From Hymenopellis radicata (lineage: Eukaryota > Basidiomycota > Agaricomycetes > Agaricales > Physalacriaceae), in contig JADNRX010000045.1 of assembly GCA_015501595.1 (NCBI GenBank), positions 167,129-231,128 on the forward strand: DNA of 64,000 nt, read 5' to 3'. The notes beneath the pieces are model-generated. The model was not told the DNA's origin, did not search any database, and saw only the letters and a program-made list of their open reading frames with translations. Positions 23,771 through 33,079 of this stretch are shown piece by piece (positions within the stretch are counted from its first letter, which is position 1; each line of letters opens with the position of its first letter). Made by a program: the position numbers and the translations under genes.

Positions 23771-24384
23771 GTTGACAGCGAGGGAAGAGAGCGTGGGGTG
23801 GGGTGGATGTTCGAAATTAAGCGCCCATTTCTGTTTTATATGTGACGGCAGGAAAGCACGCGGCGTCCATCTCAGTCTGCAGGGCCCGTTCGCATGATGG
23901 CCGCGGCACGCGAAATTTGGTGAGCGCCTTTGTGGGCGTCCGTTCTGATACAAACGGTCTAGCATCTGACGCCGCTGATGAACATGAGAAATCAATATTG
24001 TCTCTTGATCGAGCGCCACGTTGAGAACATGATATAGGCGGCGCGGTGACGGTAGCGGCGGAGGTCATCATATGGCTCTGGGTTTACTCACTATGCCTTC
24101 GTCGAGATGACGAGGGTAAGAATCAAAAAGGTAGACATGCGATCCCGTGCTGAGAAAATGATGTTGAACAAACACGTGCGCGTGTTTGGTGATCCAGGAC
24201 CATCCTGGACCTCAGTCGCTTACCACCATCTGGTTGACCCAAGGTACGTGTTCCGCATTGTAATGGACGTGTTCTGTACTGATGTCGTTATGCGTATTAG
24301 CCCACCACTGTCCTTGTTCACGTTTTAGGTATAAACCGCGCTGTTTTCCGCTCTGCATATTCCGAAGAGCTGATTCGCCGCCAG

Positions 24385-25224
24385 CCAGTTATAAACATGT
24401 CAAACACTGATGCAAAAGTTATTGGATGGACCAAGGAAAAGGCCCTTCTTGGCATGAAACCACGCATAGTAGAGCGTTGGAACGCGGTCATCTCCCCAAA
24501 ATGCATACTCTATTACGCATTCCCGTATCGTCGTTCAGATGGAGGCCGAGGACTAGCGCCCAAGTTGAAGTCCCTCCTCTATCACGTCTTGCGCCGCCCG
24601 GACGTAATATTCATCACCGCCGCCGACCGCCAGTCCTCCATGTCGGATTCCGATGGTCGTCTTATCACGACTCTCGTTTGTGACTTAACGGAAATGGAAC
24701 GCGAGAAGTTATTGTCGCAGCCATTTTGGTCGTACAATGACCTCACGGTCTTTGTACATCCATGGTATCCCTCTTCCCGGTCCGAATTCATCGGCTTGCT
24801 ACGAGGCACCGAATCATCCAACGACACCAAACTATTGACATGCGATTTGAATGATGCGACCAGGTTCATGCGGGGGTTCGATTCTATTGACGTTCGCCCT
24901 GACATTGACACCAGGTACCGCGCTGTGTACGTTTCCTCTTCTTCATCCCGTCGCGATCGCCGGGAAGAGTCCGATACGGCATCCCTACGCACGATGACAT
25001 TCCACACCGTGGTGGGTACGCAGAAGATATTCTCGCCCCAACCATGTGATCTCTGCCTTGGGGTAGACCACTCTCTCTCTCATTGCTCTTTCAAACAACA
25101 CATCTCCTACAACCTTCCTCTCGACGACTTGTCCAAGTCGCCAAAACGTCGCCACTCCGCTGGAGAAGATGGGCCTGACTCTAAAAGAGTCAAAGTGGCG
25201 GAATCTTCCGATACTGAGCTGTAG
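24385..25224 (+). pseudogene. 5'-truncated duplicate of the zinc-knuckle gene
   Basis: Homologous to 27391-28245 over the whole final exon, with many scattered substitutions, and to the 3' part of the preceding intron (homology begins about 24336). The frame is open from ATG 24397 (MSNTDAKVIGW) to the stop at 25224, 275 residues. It keeps the zinc knuckle CDLCLGVDHSLSHC and the basic C-terminal tail. The Cys-rich N-terminal domain and Pro-rich region of the full gene are missing, and the upstream frame has a stop before any possible join. In the intron part it carries a ~7-nt insertion relative to the full copy, which supports that segment being intronic. It may be an expressed short form or a dead duplicate; truncation makes the latter more likely. 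Confidence 0.6.
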
Positions 25225-25328
25225 TACGTGTAATCCTGCCTGTATGCTTAGAATAGACTTCGGAGTGTGATCAACTATAGTGGTGAGCAGGGCAGTGAAA
25301 TAAAAGTCATTACTACAGTAAAATCAAT

Positions 25329-25436
25329 GTATAATCCTGTTCTCTCTTCTTTTCTTGCCGCTGTCGAACGTAACAACCATGCCAAATTCTCATATACGAC
25401 AAAGGTGACGCAGGTGCCAGTGGCAGGCAAGACACG
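25329..25436 (-). pseudogene. Duplicated tail of the FLX1-type carrier gene
   Basis: Minus-strand reading gives CVTFVVYENLAWLLRSTAAR, nearly identical to the last residues of the carrier encoded at 29070-30439. The normal stop codon position is changed (TAG to TAC). An insertion (GTGGCA, ~25419-25424) lies near the junction. Only about 108 bp of the carrier gene are present. It was carried along with the truncated zinc-knuckle copy, showing the duplicated block crossed the convergent 3' ends of both genes. Confidence 0.75.
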
Positions 25437-25746
25437 TACAAAATCGAGTAGCTTCTGGCGCATGGTCGGGAGCGACGTTTGTATTCAACGGTACATCCTG
25501 TAATGCTAAGGCACGTTGAGCAAACGTGGAGATCAGTAAATCGCGAATGGTCTTACCCTTGCGCTGCCGCGGCCTTGGCGTCACCGGGTCCTTCGGTGGC
25601 GCATGTTTCTTCGTGACGCGTGTTTTGGAGGTTGCTAGTAATCAACGAGGCACGTAGGACTTCACAAGCCGAATTTGCGCAGTCCGCGATTAGGGCGACT
25701 TGACGTTCATCTGCACGTCGACGAAGGTGCATAGCTCGCCAAATAA
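25437..25746. other. Non-duplicated spacer
   Basis: Follows the end of the duplicated block (homology stops after GCAAGACACG). A 66-codon minus-strand ORF starting at the ATG at 25753 with Arg-rich beginning (RAMHLRRRADERQVALIADC) has a donor-like GTAAG at its end, but nothing identifies it as a gene. Confidence 0.25.
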
Positions 25747-25940
25747 GAGCCATAGTATGATACTATTGACATTGTGCATACACAGCGAGAGGGCCATCTT
25801 GCTTGGGGTCCTGGAACGAGGGTCAGCGTCAGGACTACACCACGAGCCATAGTATGATACTATTGACATTGTGCATACACAGCGAGAGGGCCATCTTGCT
25901 TGGGGTCCTGGAATGAGGGTCAGCGTCAGGACTACACCAC
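25747..25940. repeat. 97-bp direct tandem duplication
   Basis: Two adjacent units, 25747-25843 and 25844-25940, both beginning GAGCCATAGTATGATACT and ending GGACTACACCAC. They differ at one position (GAACGAG versus GAATGAG). Recent tandem duplication, no coding role evident. Confidence 0.9.
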
Positions 25941-26126
25941 CTAAACGAAACAATAAATCTTAGTGAATGTAAAGTTCAACAGACGCGTTAACCACTACGC
26001 TATTGACCCGCACGGAATTTGCCGGATAAGAATCGATGAGCGCCGATTGAATCCCTTTTCCTCTTACCATCACTGCCCGACACCCCAGACGGCTGCCCGA
26101 CGCCCAAGACGACCCCCCGACGCCCT

Positions 26127-26312
26127 AGACGGGTCTCTCTGCTGTTTTCTTTGGTCTTTCGTGCCTCTTGCGCGCCAGACGACCCAGACGCGTCTCTCTG
26201 CTGTTTTCTGTCTTTCGTGCCTCTTGCGTGCCAGACGACTCCCCGACTCCCCGACTCCCCGACACTCCAGACGCGTCTCTCTGCTGTTTTCTTTGGTCTC
26301 TCGTGCCTCTTG
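26127..26312. repeat. Three spaced 41-44 bp repeats in the upstream region of the zinc-knuckle gene
   Basis: Units at 26127-26170, 26186-26226 and 26269-26312, consensus beginning AGACGCGTCTCTCTGCTGTT and ending TCGTGCCTCTTG; the middle unit lacks three bases. The spacers (15 and 42 bp) are themselves rich in CCCGAC and CCAGACGAC motifs. They sit 125-310 bp before the start codon at 26438 and could be promoter or 5' UTR repeats. Confidence 0.7.
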
Positions 26313-26437
26313 TTCTGTGGCACATTCTCGCTACGTGACGACACCCATAGGACGACTCTCCTCAACGCGTATAACCACTGTGAGTCGTGTTCCGTCCTTT
26401 TTTCTTTGATTTAACCCTACGATCTAGGCCAATCACC

Positions 26438-28245
26438 ATGCCCCTTCCTACTGGAATCTTTGGTCTCGCGCGCTGTGGCCATACTTGTGCGCACCCGCCT
26501 GCCGAACAGCAGGACACGTACATCGATGTACGCTACTGCTTCCCACGTCCTCACCATGCAGCGGGGAAGCACGAGTGGTGCAACAACAGGTGCGCGATGT
26601 TTGGAAAAACGGGCGCCTCCACCCTCGTGAGCGTGGAAGACGACGACATCGAACGCTTCTTCAAAGCCATCCACATCACTCTTTCCGGCAGCGCGAGCGG
26701 TTACAAACCTAACCAAAACCGCATGGAGTTCCTCACGCACTTACAGAACGACGCTAAGTGGAACGAGTGGGTTCAAAATGTAGGGGCGCTGGCAAAGCAC
26801 CCTCGTTCGCCGTTCAGCGATGGGCACTTTGCGCAGACGGAGGACGAGAACTGGAATCCTGATGAAGTTCGTATTTTCCCGCCCATACATCGGCCTGGTG
26901 AACCCTCTCCCCCGGTTTGGAACAAAGCGCAAGCACTGGCGGCAGCTGTCGTACCCCTCCTCCTGCTTTTCCTCCTGCCCCTCCTGCTCTTCCTCCTCAG
27001 AACCCACCTCTTCCTCCTCAGAACCCACCTCCTCCTCCTCAGAACACACCTCCTCCTCCCCAGAACACACCTCTTCCTCCTCAGTTCCCACCTCTTCCTC
27101 CACAACCTCCCTTTCCTCGACGCAACGCCACGCCAGGTCCTTCTGGGAGAAGATGGATGCCCGAGACACGTGACACAATGATGGCATCTATGCAGCGTCT
27201 GTCTGTGGAACCCCACGTAAGATTCCCTACTGTTCAACAGGTCCACGAACTCGACTTCGACTTCGCCGGTCACACAGCCACATCCCCTTCCCATCCCAGC
27301 GACAATGAGGAAGCGCGACAGATGGCGGCCAAGGTGCGTATTTTCCACCCGCACTGTTTTTCGCTCTGCGAAGATCTGATTCGCCGCCAGCCAGTTAACA
27401 ACATGTCAAACTGCGATGCAAAGGTTATTGGATGGACCAAGGAAAGGGCCCTTCTTGGCATGAAACCACGCATAGTAGAGCGTTGGGAAGCGGTCAACTC
27501 CCCGAAATGCATACTCTATTACGCTTTCCCGTATCGTCGCTCTGATGGAGGCCAAGGACTAGGGCCCAAGTTGAAATTGCTCCTCGGCAGCATCTTATCA
27601 CGCTCGGACGTGATGTTCGTAACCGCCGCTGACCGCCAGTCCTCCATGTCGGATTCCGATGTTCGTCTTATCGCGACTCTCGTCTGTGACTTGACGGAAG
27701 CAGAGCGCGACAAGTTACTCTCGCAGCCGTCTTGGTCGTCCAAAGATCTCACGGTCTTTGTACATCCATGGTATCCCTCTCCCCAGTCCGAATTCGTCGG
27801 CCTGCTGCGCGGCAGTGAATCGCCTAACGACACAAAAGTATTGACACGCGATTTGACCGACGCAATTGGGTACATGCGAATGCCTGGTAATAGACACGCA
27901 GTCGATTCTATCGACGTTCGCCCTTGTATTGACACCAGGTACCGCGCTGTGTACGTTTCCTATTCTTCCTCCCATCACGATCGCCGGGAAGAGGATATGG
28001 CAACCCTACGCACGATGACATTCGACACTGTCGTGGGTACGCAGAAGATATTCTCGCCCCAACCATGTGATCTCTGTCTTGGGGTAGACCACACTCTCAC
28101 ACACTGCCCATTCAAACCACGCATCTCTTACAACCTTCCTCTCGACGACCTGTCCAAGTCGTCAAAACGTCGCCACTCCGCCGGAGAAGATGGGCCTGAC
28201 TCTAAAAGAGTCAAAGTGGCGGAATCTTCCGATACTGAGCTGTAG
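26438..28245 (+). CDS. CCHC zinc-knuckle protein with Cys/His N-terminal domain and Pro-rich linker (554 aa), family unknown
   Basis: Start ATG at 26438 (ATCACCATGC). Proposed exons 26438-26914, 27001-27333, 27391-28245; total 1665 nt. The first intron (GTTTGG to CCTCAG, pyrimidine-rich) is needed to join two frames; donors at 26948 or 26951 would also keep the frame. The second is a 57-bp in-frame intron with GTGCGT donor and CTGAT branch point. Residues 1-159 hold a Cys/His-rich part (CGHTCAH, HEWCNNRC). Residues ~160-185 are PPQNPP-type repeats. Then comes a conserved domain starting DAKVIGWTKERALLGMKPRI and including VFVHPWYPSPQSEF. Near residues 496-509 is CDLCLGVDHTLTHC, a perfect C-x2-C-x4-H-x4-C knuckle, followed by a basic tail (SKRRHS, SKRVKV) fitting nuclear import. 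Likely nucleic-acid binding. The plan resembles a retroelement Gag or ORF1 product or a domesticated one, but no polymerase lies nearby. Ends convergently with the carrier gene. Confidence 0.7.
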
Positions 28246-28274
28246 TACTACGTGTAATCCAGGTCCTGCCTGTA

Positions 28275-28960
28275 CTATCCTTGATCGGGAAGTGCAATCG
28301 ATTTTTATAACCGGCAGCTATAGCTCAATTCTTAGTGTATCGCCCTAAAAATTGTAATTCAAGCAGATTATATGGTATAGATGAAGTGTACCAAGTTTGG
28401 GATTTTTACGAGGCCGAGACACTTTGCCAGTGCAACCGCGATTGCAACGTTCGATTAAGCGGGGAAGTGCAATCGTGACGGACTGTGACCTGTCCTGCCT
28501 TCTGGTGCCGACATCGTTCGGCACTGCGGCAAGTGACAGGCTTTGAGTGAGGCTGCCGAGCGGGGTTTCAAATGTTGTCACTCACGATTGCACTTCCTGT
28601 TCTCAATGAGCATTGTCATTGAGTACAGCCGTTCTCCAGTGATATTCTGCATCGGGTCATACCTAAACAGTATATATATCATATGTGAGAAGTCCCAGAA
28701 CCGTCCGAGCTCAGGGTGAATTTACACGGGCGGGTGAACAGGAAGTGCAATCGCATCATGCCTCGATTTTGGTCGTTCAAAATTCACTATTCAACACTGG
28801 TTACGCTGATGCCTTCGTCCTCTCACAGACCAATTACAGCCACTGAAATCTATGTTCTACAAAATTGCGAGCATTTTACGACAAGAATTGAGCTATAGAG
28901 AAGCAAAATACTGCTAGGATTGCACTTCTAGATGCGATTGCACTTCCCGATCAAGGATCG
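28275..28960. mobile_element. 686-bp MITE with TA target duplication
   Basis: Flanked by TA at 28273-28274 and 28961-28962. The ends form inverted repeats of 26 bp with one mismatch (left CTATCCTTGATCGGGAAG, right reads CGATCCTTGATCGGGAAG on the other strand). The related copy of this locus at about 25238-25245 lacks the element and has a single TA (CCTGCCTGTATGCTT), so the boundaries are directly supported by an empty site. The interior has no transposase; its 60-78 codon ORFs show no motif. The motif GGAAGTGCAATCG recurs at both ends and inside: 28287, 28462, 28741 on plus and 28585, 28918, 28935 on minus. A TA duplication fits Tc1/mariner-type mobilisation. Confidence 0.88.
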
Positions 28961-29069
28961 TATGCTTCGAGTACATTTCGGAGTATGATCGAATATAGTG
29001 GTGAGCAGGAATTCAGTACATGTGTATAATCTACAGCGAAATAAAAGTAATTACTACAGTAAACTCAAT

Positions 29070-30439
29070 CTATAATCCTGTTCTCTCTTCTCTTCTCGCC
29101 GCTGTCGAGCGTAACAACCATGCCAAATTCTCATACACGACAAAGGTGACGCAGGTGCCAGGCAAGACACGGACAAGGTTCGTTCCCAGCCCACGATAAA
29201 ATCCGCGTGCGCCTTCTTGCTGCCATGTTCGTTTTATTGTAGTCGAAATGTCGGGATAAAGATGCGTTGTGGCATTATTCTGGACATGATGAGAGTGTGA
29301 ACAGGATTCAGAAGAATCAAAATACCTGTATTCGGGACCTTATAACTTGGTATGGGTATGTGAGGGAAAGAGCCTGCAGCTTGCTGACACCAGACATGAT
29401 GGTATATGACATATTGGACTGAAAAAATGTTAGTGAATGTCCATCATGCCCAAGGTATGAAGGAGAAAAAGATGACTCAAAAGTAGGGCAAATGCGAGTA
29501 CCGGTGATGGTCGGTCGCGTTACATTTGAAACGGTGTGTGGAAGAAAGCTGGCAGCAAACGATGGTCACTGAAGCCTATTAAAAACTCACGAGTTTATCA
29601 ACCTCCGGAGTCCACGGTTTGCCCGTCTTTTCAAAGTGTTTCCGTTTGCGTTCAAAGCCCCATTTCTTCATCTGCTCATAGGCCATGAATTGTATCGCAC
29701 CATTACTGACACCAACAAGACCCAGAGCAGTCCCTTTGAAGAGTCCGCGCCAGCCTTCGGTCTGCACGATGGTGCTCAGACCATCTAGGCAGAGATGAAC
29801 TGAAAGTGAAGATAGGAGAGGGAGATGGGCGTACGCCAAAGACCGCGGTAGGAATGGGGAGAGTTGGGGACGGAGGTGAACATGCGCACGCGAACAACCC
29901 ATAATGGGTTCGTCATGACTGCAGTCACAGCACCTGAAGGGATGTAAGATAAGGACTAGCTCGTCGCAGGACACTCACTGGCTTGAGCAGAGCATAAGAG
30001 ATACTCCGCGGACGATAGGGAGCGTGTAATATCATCGCCAGACGCGCGTTTTTTCAACATATTATAACTGGACAAATCGTGAGGATATGAGAGTAATGTC
30101 GCGGCAGTACTCACAATAGAAAGTATAGTCCCCAGCTGCTCGCGTTTCCAGCAATATTCGGGCCAACACCGCGGTATAATCCTTTCCATCCCTGTTGCTG
30201 CTGGATGTCCTTGAGAGCATACCAGATGTGCTTTCCAAGACCTCCGCGCGGTGCAGTATCGGACGTCTGGAACTTGACCTTGAGTAGGTCGAGCGGGTTC
30301 ATGCATAATGTCGCGACGACGCCGGCACCAATTCCTGCAGCTGCATGGTCCTACACGTACAATGAGCTGGAGGGGCGATGAAAGGCGGAGGGCGCACCAA
30401 AGCAGTCGTAGGAAAGAAGCTCGCCGGTTGCTTTACCAT
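29070..30439 (-). CDS. FLX1: Mitochondrial FAD/folate carrier, FLX1 / SLC25A32 type (317 aa)
   Basis: Start ATG at 30439, stop at 29070. Exons 30398-30439, 30115-30350, 29979-30067, 29844-29933, 29591-29784, 29326-29418, 29070-29279; total 954 nt, phases all consistent, introns 45-60 bp except one of 172 bp. Mitochondrial carriers have three repeats of two helices in the inner membrane. Here the three signatures are MNPLDLLKVKF (residues 31-41), TNPLWVVRVRM and TYPYQVIRSRI. The Trp in the second and PYQVIR in the third are diagnostic of the FAD/folate subfamily, as are GVSNGAIQFMAYEQMK and CVTFVVYENLAWLL. Length equals the family norm (about 311-315). It should import FAD or folate into the matrix for flavoenzymes and one-carbon metabolism. 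Divergent from the receptor gene at 31459 and convergent with the zinc-knuckle gene. The 5' boundary of the 29591-29784 exon could also lie about 24 bp further upstream. Confidence 0.92.
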
Positions 30440-31458
30440 TCCAGCTCGCGCCGGTCCTCGGGAACGGGTCGGTATGACTCGGTCGTGGTGGTCAAAGGCA
30501 AAAGCAATGGCGATCACGATGACGCATTTGGATCAAAAACACGTTGAGGGCGGTCAGTCCATATCGGGAAGTATCTGGGGCGCGCTGCGCGCAAGCCAAA
30601 TAGGGAAGGGCTCCTGTTACGACTTGACCACCACAAGCGTGGTCGATAGTTCACTTTGTTCGGTGTCCTTCCAAGTCCAACGATTTGCGCAACATTCAAA
30701 CGTCACGAATTCATGTGGAATTTCCCTATCGTCCCACGATGCGAATTTCACAATATATATGCATCTCAAATGTATGTAAGTTGCCACAGTTGATATCCAT
30801 TCCAGGTACTTACTCGCCATCTGAGCTCATACGAGGTGACCCGAACGTGCATTCAAGACCCGGGCATCAACGTAGATTCAATGCTTATCACCATCATGAT
30901 CAATTCTGCCCCCATCCGCTCAATTAAACAATCATTCAAACCACCATCATCGGCTTGAAACAGTACAAAAGTCTAGGCAGCGCGGCTGCTGCTTTTCCTC
31001 GAGCTCCCATCCGGATCTCTGAGCGCTCAAATGATCATCCAATTACATTCTCGTTCCCTCTAGACGGCCATCTTGTGGCTCTCTGATAGAGCAAGACACA
31101 GCTGAAACGGTGCATCCAAGCTCTCGCCCATAGTCCCCGCGACCGCGCACCAAATTCTGATCGACGGCCACAATGTTCGGTGGTTAATCCGCATGAGCCA
31201 AATGTCGCGAGCTTTGCCCGCATAACGCGTAGCAACAGAACATATGATATGCATGTGCTCCCCTTCCAGGCTCATCTACGGGGTTAAGTGCCGGATGCAT
31301 CAGTGTATAGGATTTTAAAAGATGGCCGGGACTAGCGCTTGACTTTTCCACAAGTCTTGCTTGTTCTCTCCCCACGACCCACGTTCCACGTTCTCTTTCC
31401 CTTTCGTTCTTTTTAACGCTGGACTTGGAGGGCTGGCTTTCCGAGTTTTCAAGCAGTG
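30440..31458. other. Divergent promoter region between carrier and receptor genes
   Basis: About 1 kb between two divergently transcribed genes. Only short ORFs without motifs. A pyrimidine-rich tract (31360-31440, CTTGTTCTCTCCCC, CTTTCCCTTTCGTTC) lies right before the receptor start, as is common in fungal core promoters. Confidence 0.5.
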
Positions 31459-33079
31459 ATGGCGTCTCATACTGGTGCGTTGCCGACGTCTTAAATCGAT
31501 ATCGCTGACTTGCGCGTTAGGTCCTAACGACGGTACCGTCAATATCGTGCATGGAACGCATTCCCAACTCATCGCGTTCCTCGTCCTGAACATGTGGCCA
31601 TCGCATCTTGGGCTTCCTCTTCTCCTTGTCATAATCTTCTGCTCGAAAAAGGTGCAGCGGCACCCGACGTTCATCAATCTCTGCTTCACGTTCATCATAG
31701 TTGGCATGTAAGTAACTCGCCGAGTGTGATGCATTTATCTTTCGTCGCTAATGCTCCGTACAGATCGTCGAGTCTGCTGTAAGACGATCCAATTGGCATT
31801 TGATGCGCTGACGAGATTGAGCAATGCCTTAAAGGGTTTACGCCGGAAAGACTGAAGGTCCCGAGCCGTCGAGGATGCTTTGTCTGCTTCAAGCGTCGCT
31901 TCTTTATGGATACCCAGCAATGTGGGTTTAGGCTTTACTTAGGGGTGTCGTTGTCTGACAGGAATCCTAGGGCGTCGTTATCGGCTTTTGGGCTGGTGTT
32001 TCAGGTAAGAAACTGATATCTCGTTTCCGTTAACGGATCTCCCTACGCCCCCATAGATGTTTATGGTCATACGACGTGCCTTTCATGGGCAGACGGATTC
32101 GCCCAGTTTTATTCGAAGATGGAGTGTGAGCGTTCTCAGGTTGAGGGTCAAGGTGCGATCTGACAGTCATGCAGATCCTGATTCTTCCGTATGTGGCTTG
32201 GTTCATTAGTATCCTTGCAACTGCTTGTGTAGGCTACTTTCTTGTCGACGCAGTGACAGAGATTGACGCCTGCTATTTAGGTCGGCGCGGTGAACCCGAA
32301 TAGCGTCTCAAGGAATCGTCGTTTCTTCTACTGTTCCGTCAAGTCGGATACCTTGTGAGCACGCCTTGAAACGTTTGCCTACCCTTCTGATTTCTCCTAG
32401 GACCAACACCATTACCGTTTTCGCCGCTATATTCTTATTCATCACATTTGTGTTGGAGGGTTAGTTTCACTTCTACAAATACCTCTCCATTCTTACCCTT
32501 GACATTAGTTTGGACTGTCTACTATTTCTACAAGCGCTGGTCAGCGGTGAAGCGCAACGACAGCGCTTCCGTATTTACGGAGATCAATCTCTCGATACGC
32601 ATTTTGGCATTTGCCGTATACCTGATTATTGCGATGAGGCGAGTATCACTTCGTCAGTGTCTTCCCCACCCCGATTTTCTGACGCCGCCATCGCTATAGT
32701 TTGAGCCTCTTGTCTATCAAGTCACCCGCTTCGCCCGTGCCAGATCTCGCCATCGCTTCCGGTGAGTGGCTTCGGTTGAAGTCAGACAAAAGACTCATTC
32801 ATGCGCATGCAGCTGCCACGGTGGTAATCCTGATATTTGGAACACAGCCTGTAAGCATCCCGCCTGTCGATTGAGTACTACTCATTCGAACCGGTTCAGG
32901 ACATACTCAAAGCCGCGTGCTTCTGGAGGCGCCGGAAATCTTTGCCGCCAGTGGATGGGAGTGTGCAGGACGGGCCCATCTTCATTGACTTGTCCTCGAA
33001 CGTGGGCGTAGACCAGGGACATAAGCCTGTGTGGCGGTCGTCGGAAACCTTTGCGCCGAGAGTGACGACTCGTTTCTGA
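31459..33079 (+). CDS. Orphan seven-transmembrane receptor, 13 exons (334 aa)
   Basis: Exons 31459-31474, 31521-31707, 31764-31778, 31835-31921, 31971-32004, 32057-32125, 32175-32228, 32281-32354, 32401-32459, 32509-32638, 32700-32761, 32813-32850, 32900-33079; 1005 nt, all phases agree. The start is MASHTG; an outside N-terminus with HGTHSQ precedes helix 1. Seven hydrophobic segments follow: LPLLLVIIF, FINLCFTFIIVG, ASLLYGYPAMASLSAFGLVF, ILILPYVAWFISILATACV, TITVFAAIFLFITFVLEVW, LSIRILAFAVYLIIAMSLSL, LAIASAATVVILIFGTQ. Helix 3 is followed by basic residues (VIRRAFHGQ), helix 5 by YYFYKRWSAVKR, and the cytoplasmic tail begins FWRRRK, a plausible G-protein contact. This is an Agaricomycete orphan GPCR-like family; ligand unknown. 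It does not look like the STE3 pheromone receptor. Oddities: a 15-nt microexon (31764-31778) and one GC-AG intron (donor GCGAGT at 32639). Confidence 0.85.

Noticed and set aside
26127..26312. Spaced repeats resembling a CRISPR array
   Set aside because: Only three unequal units, uneven spacers, eukaryotic context.
26741..27354. Glu- and Arg-rich minus-strand ORFs opposite the proline repeats
   Set aside because: Shadows of the PPQNPP repeat read backwards.
31459..33079. Calling the receptor a STE3-type pheromone receptor
   Set aside because: Lacks the STE3 helix motifs and no pheromone precursor (CaaX peptide) gene is seen nearby.
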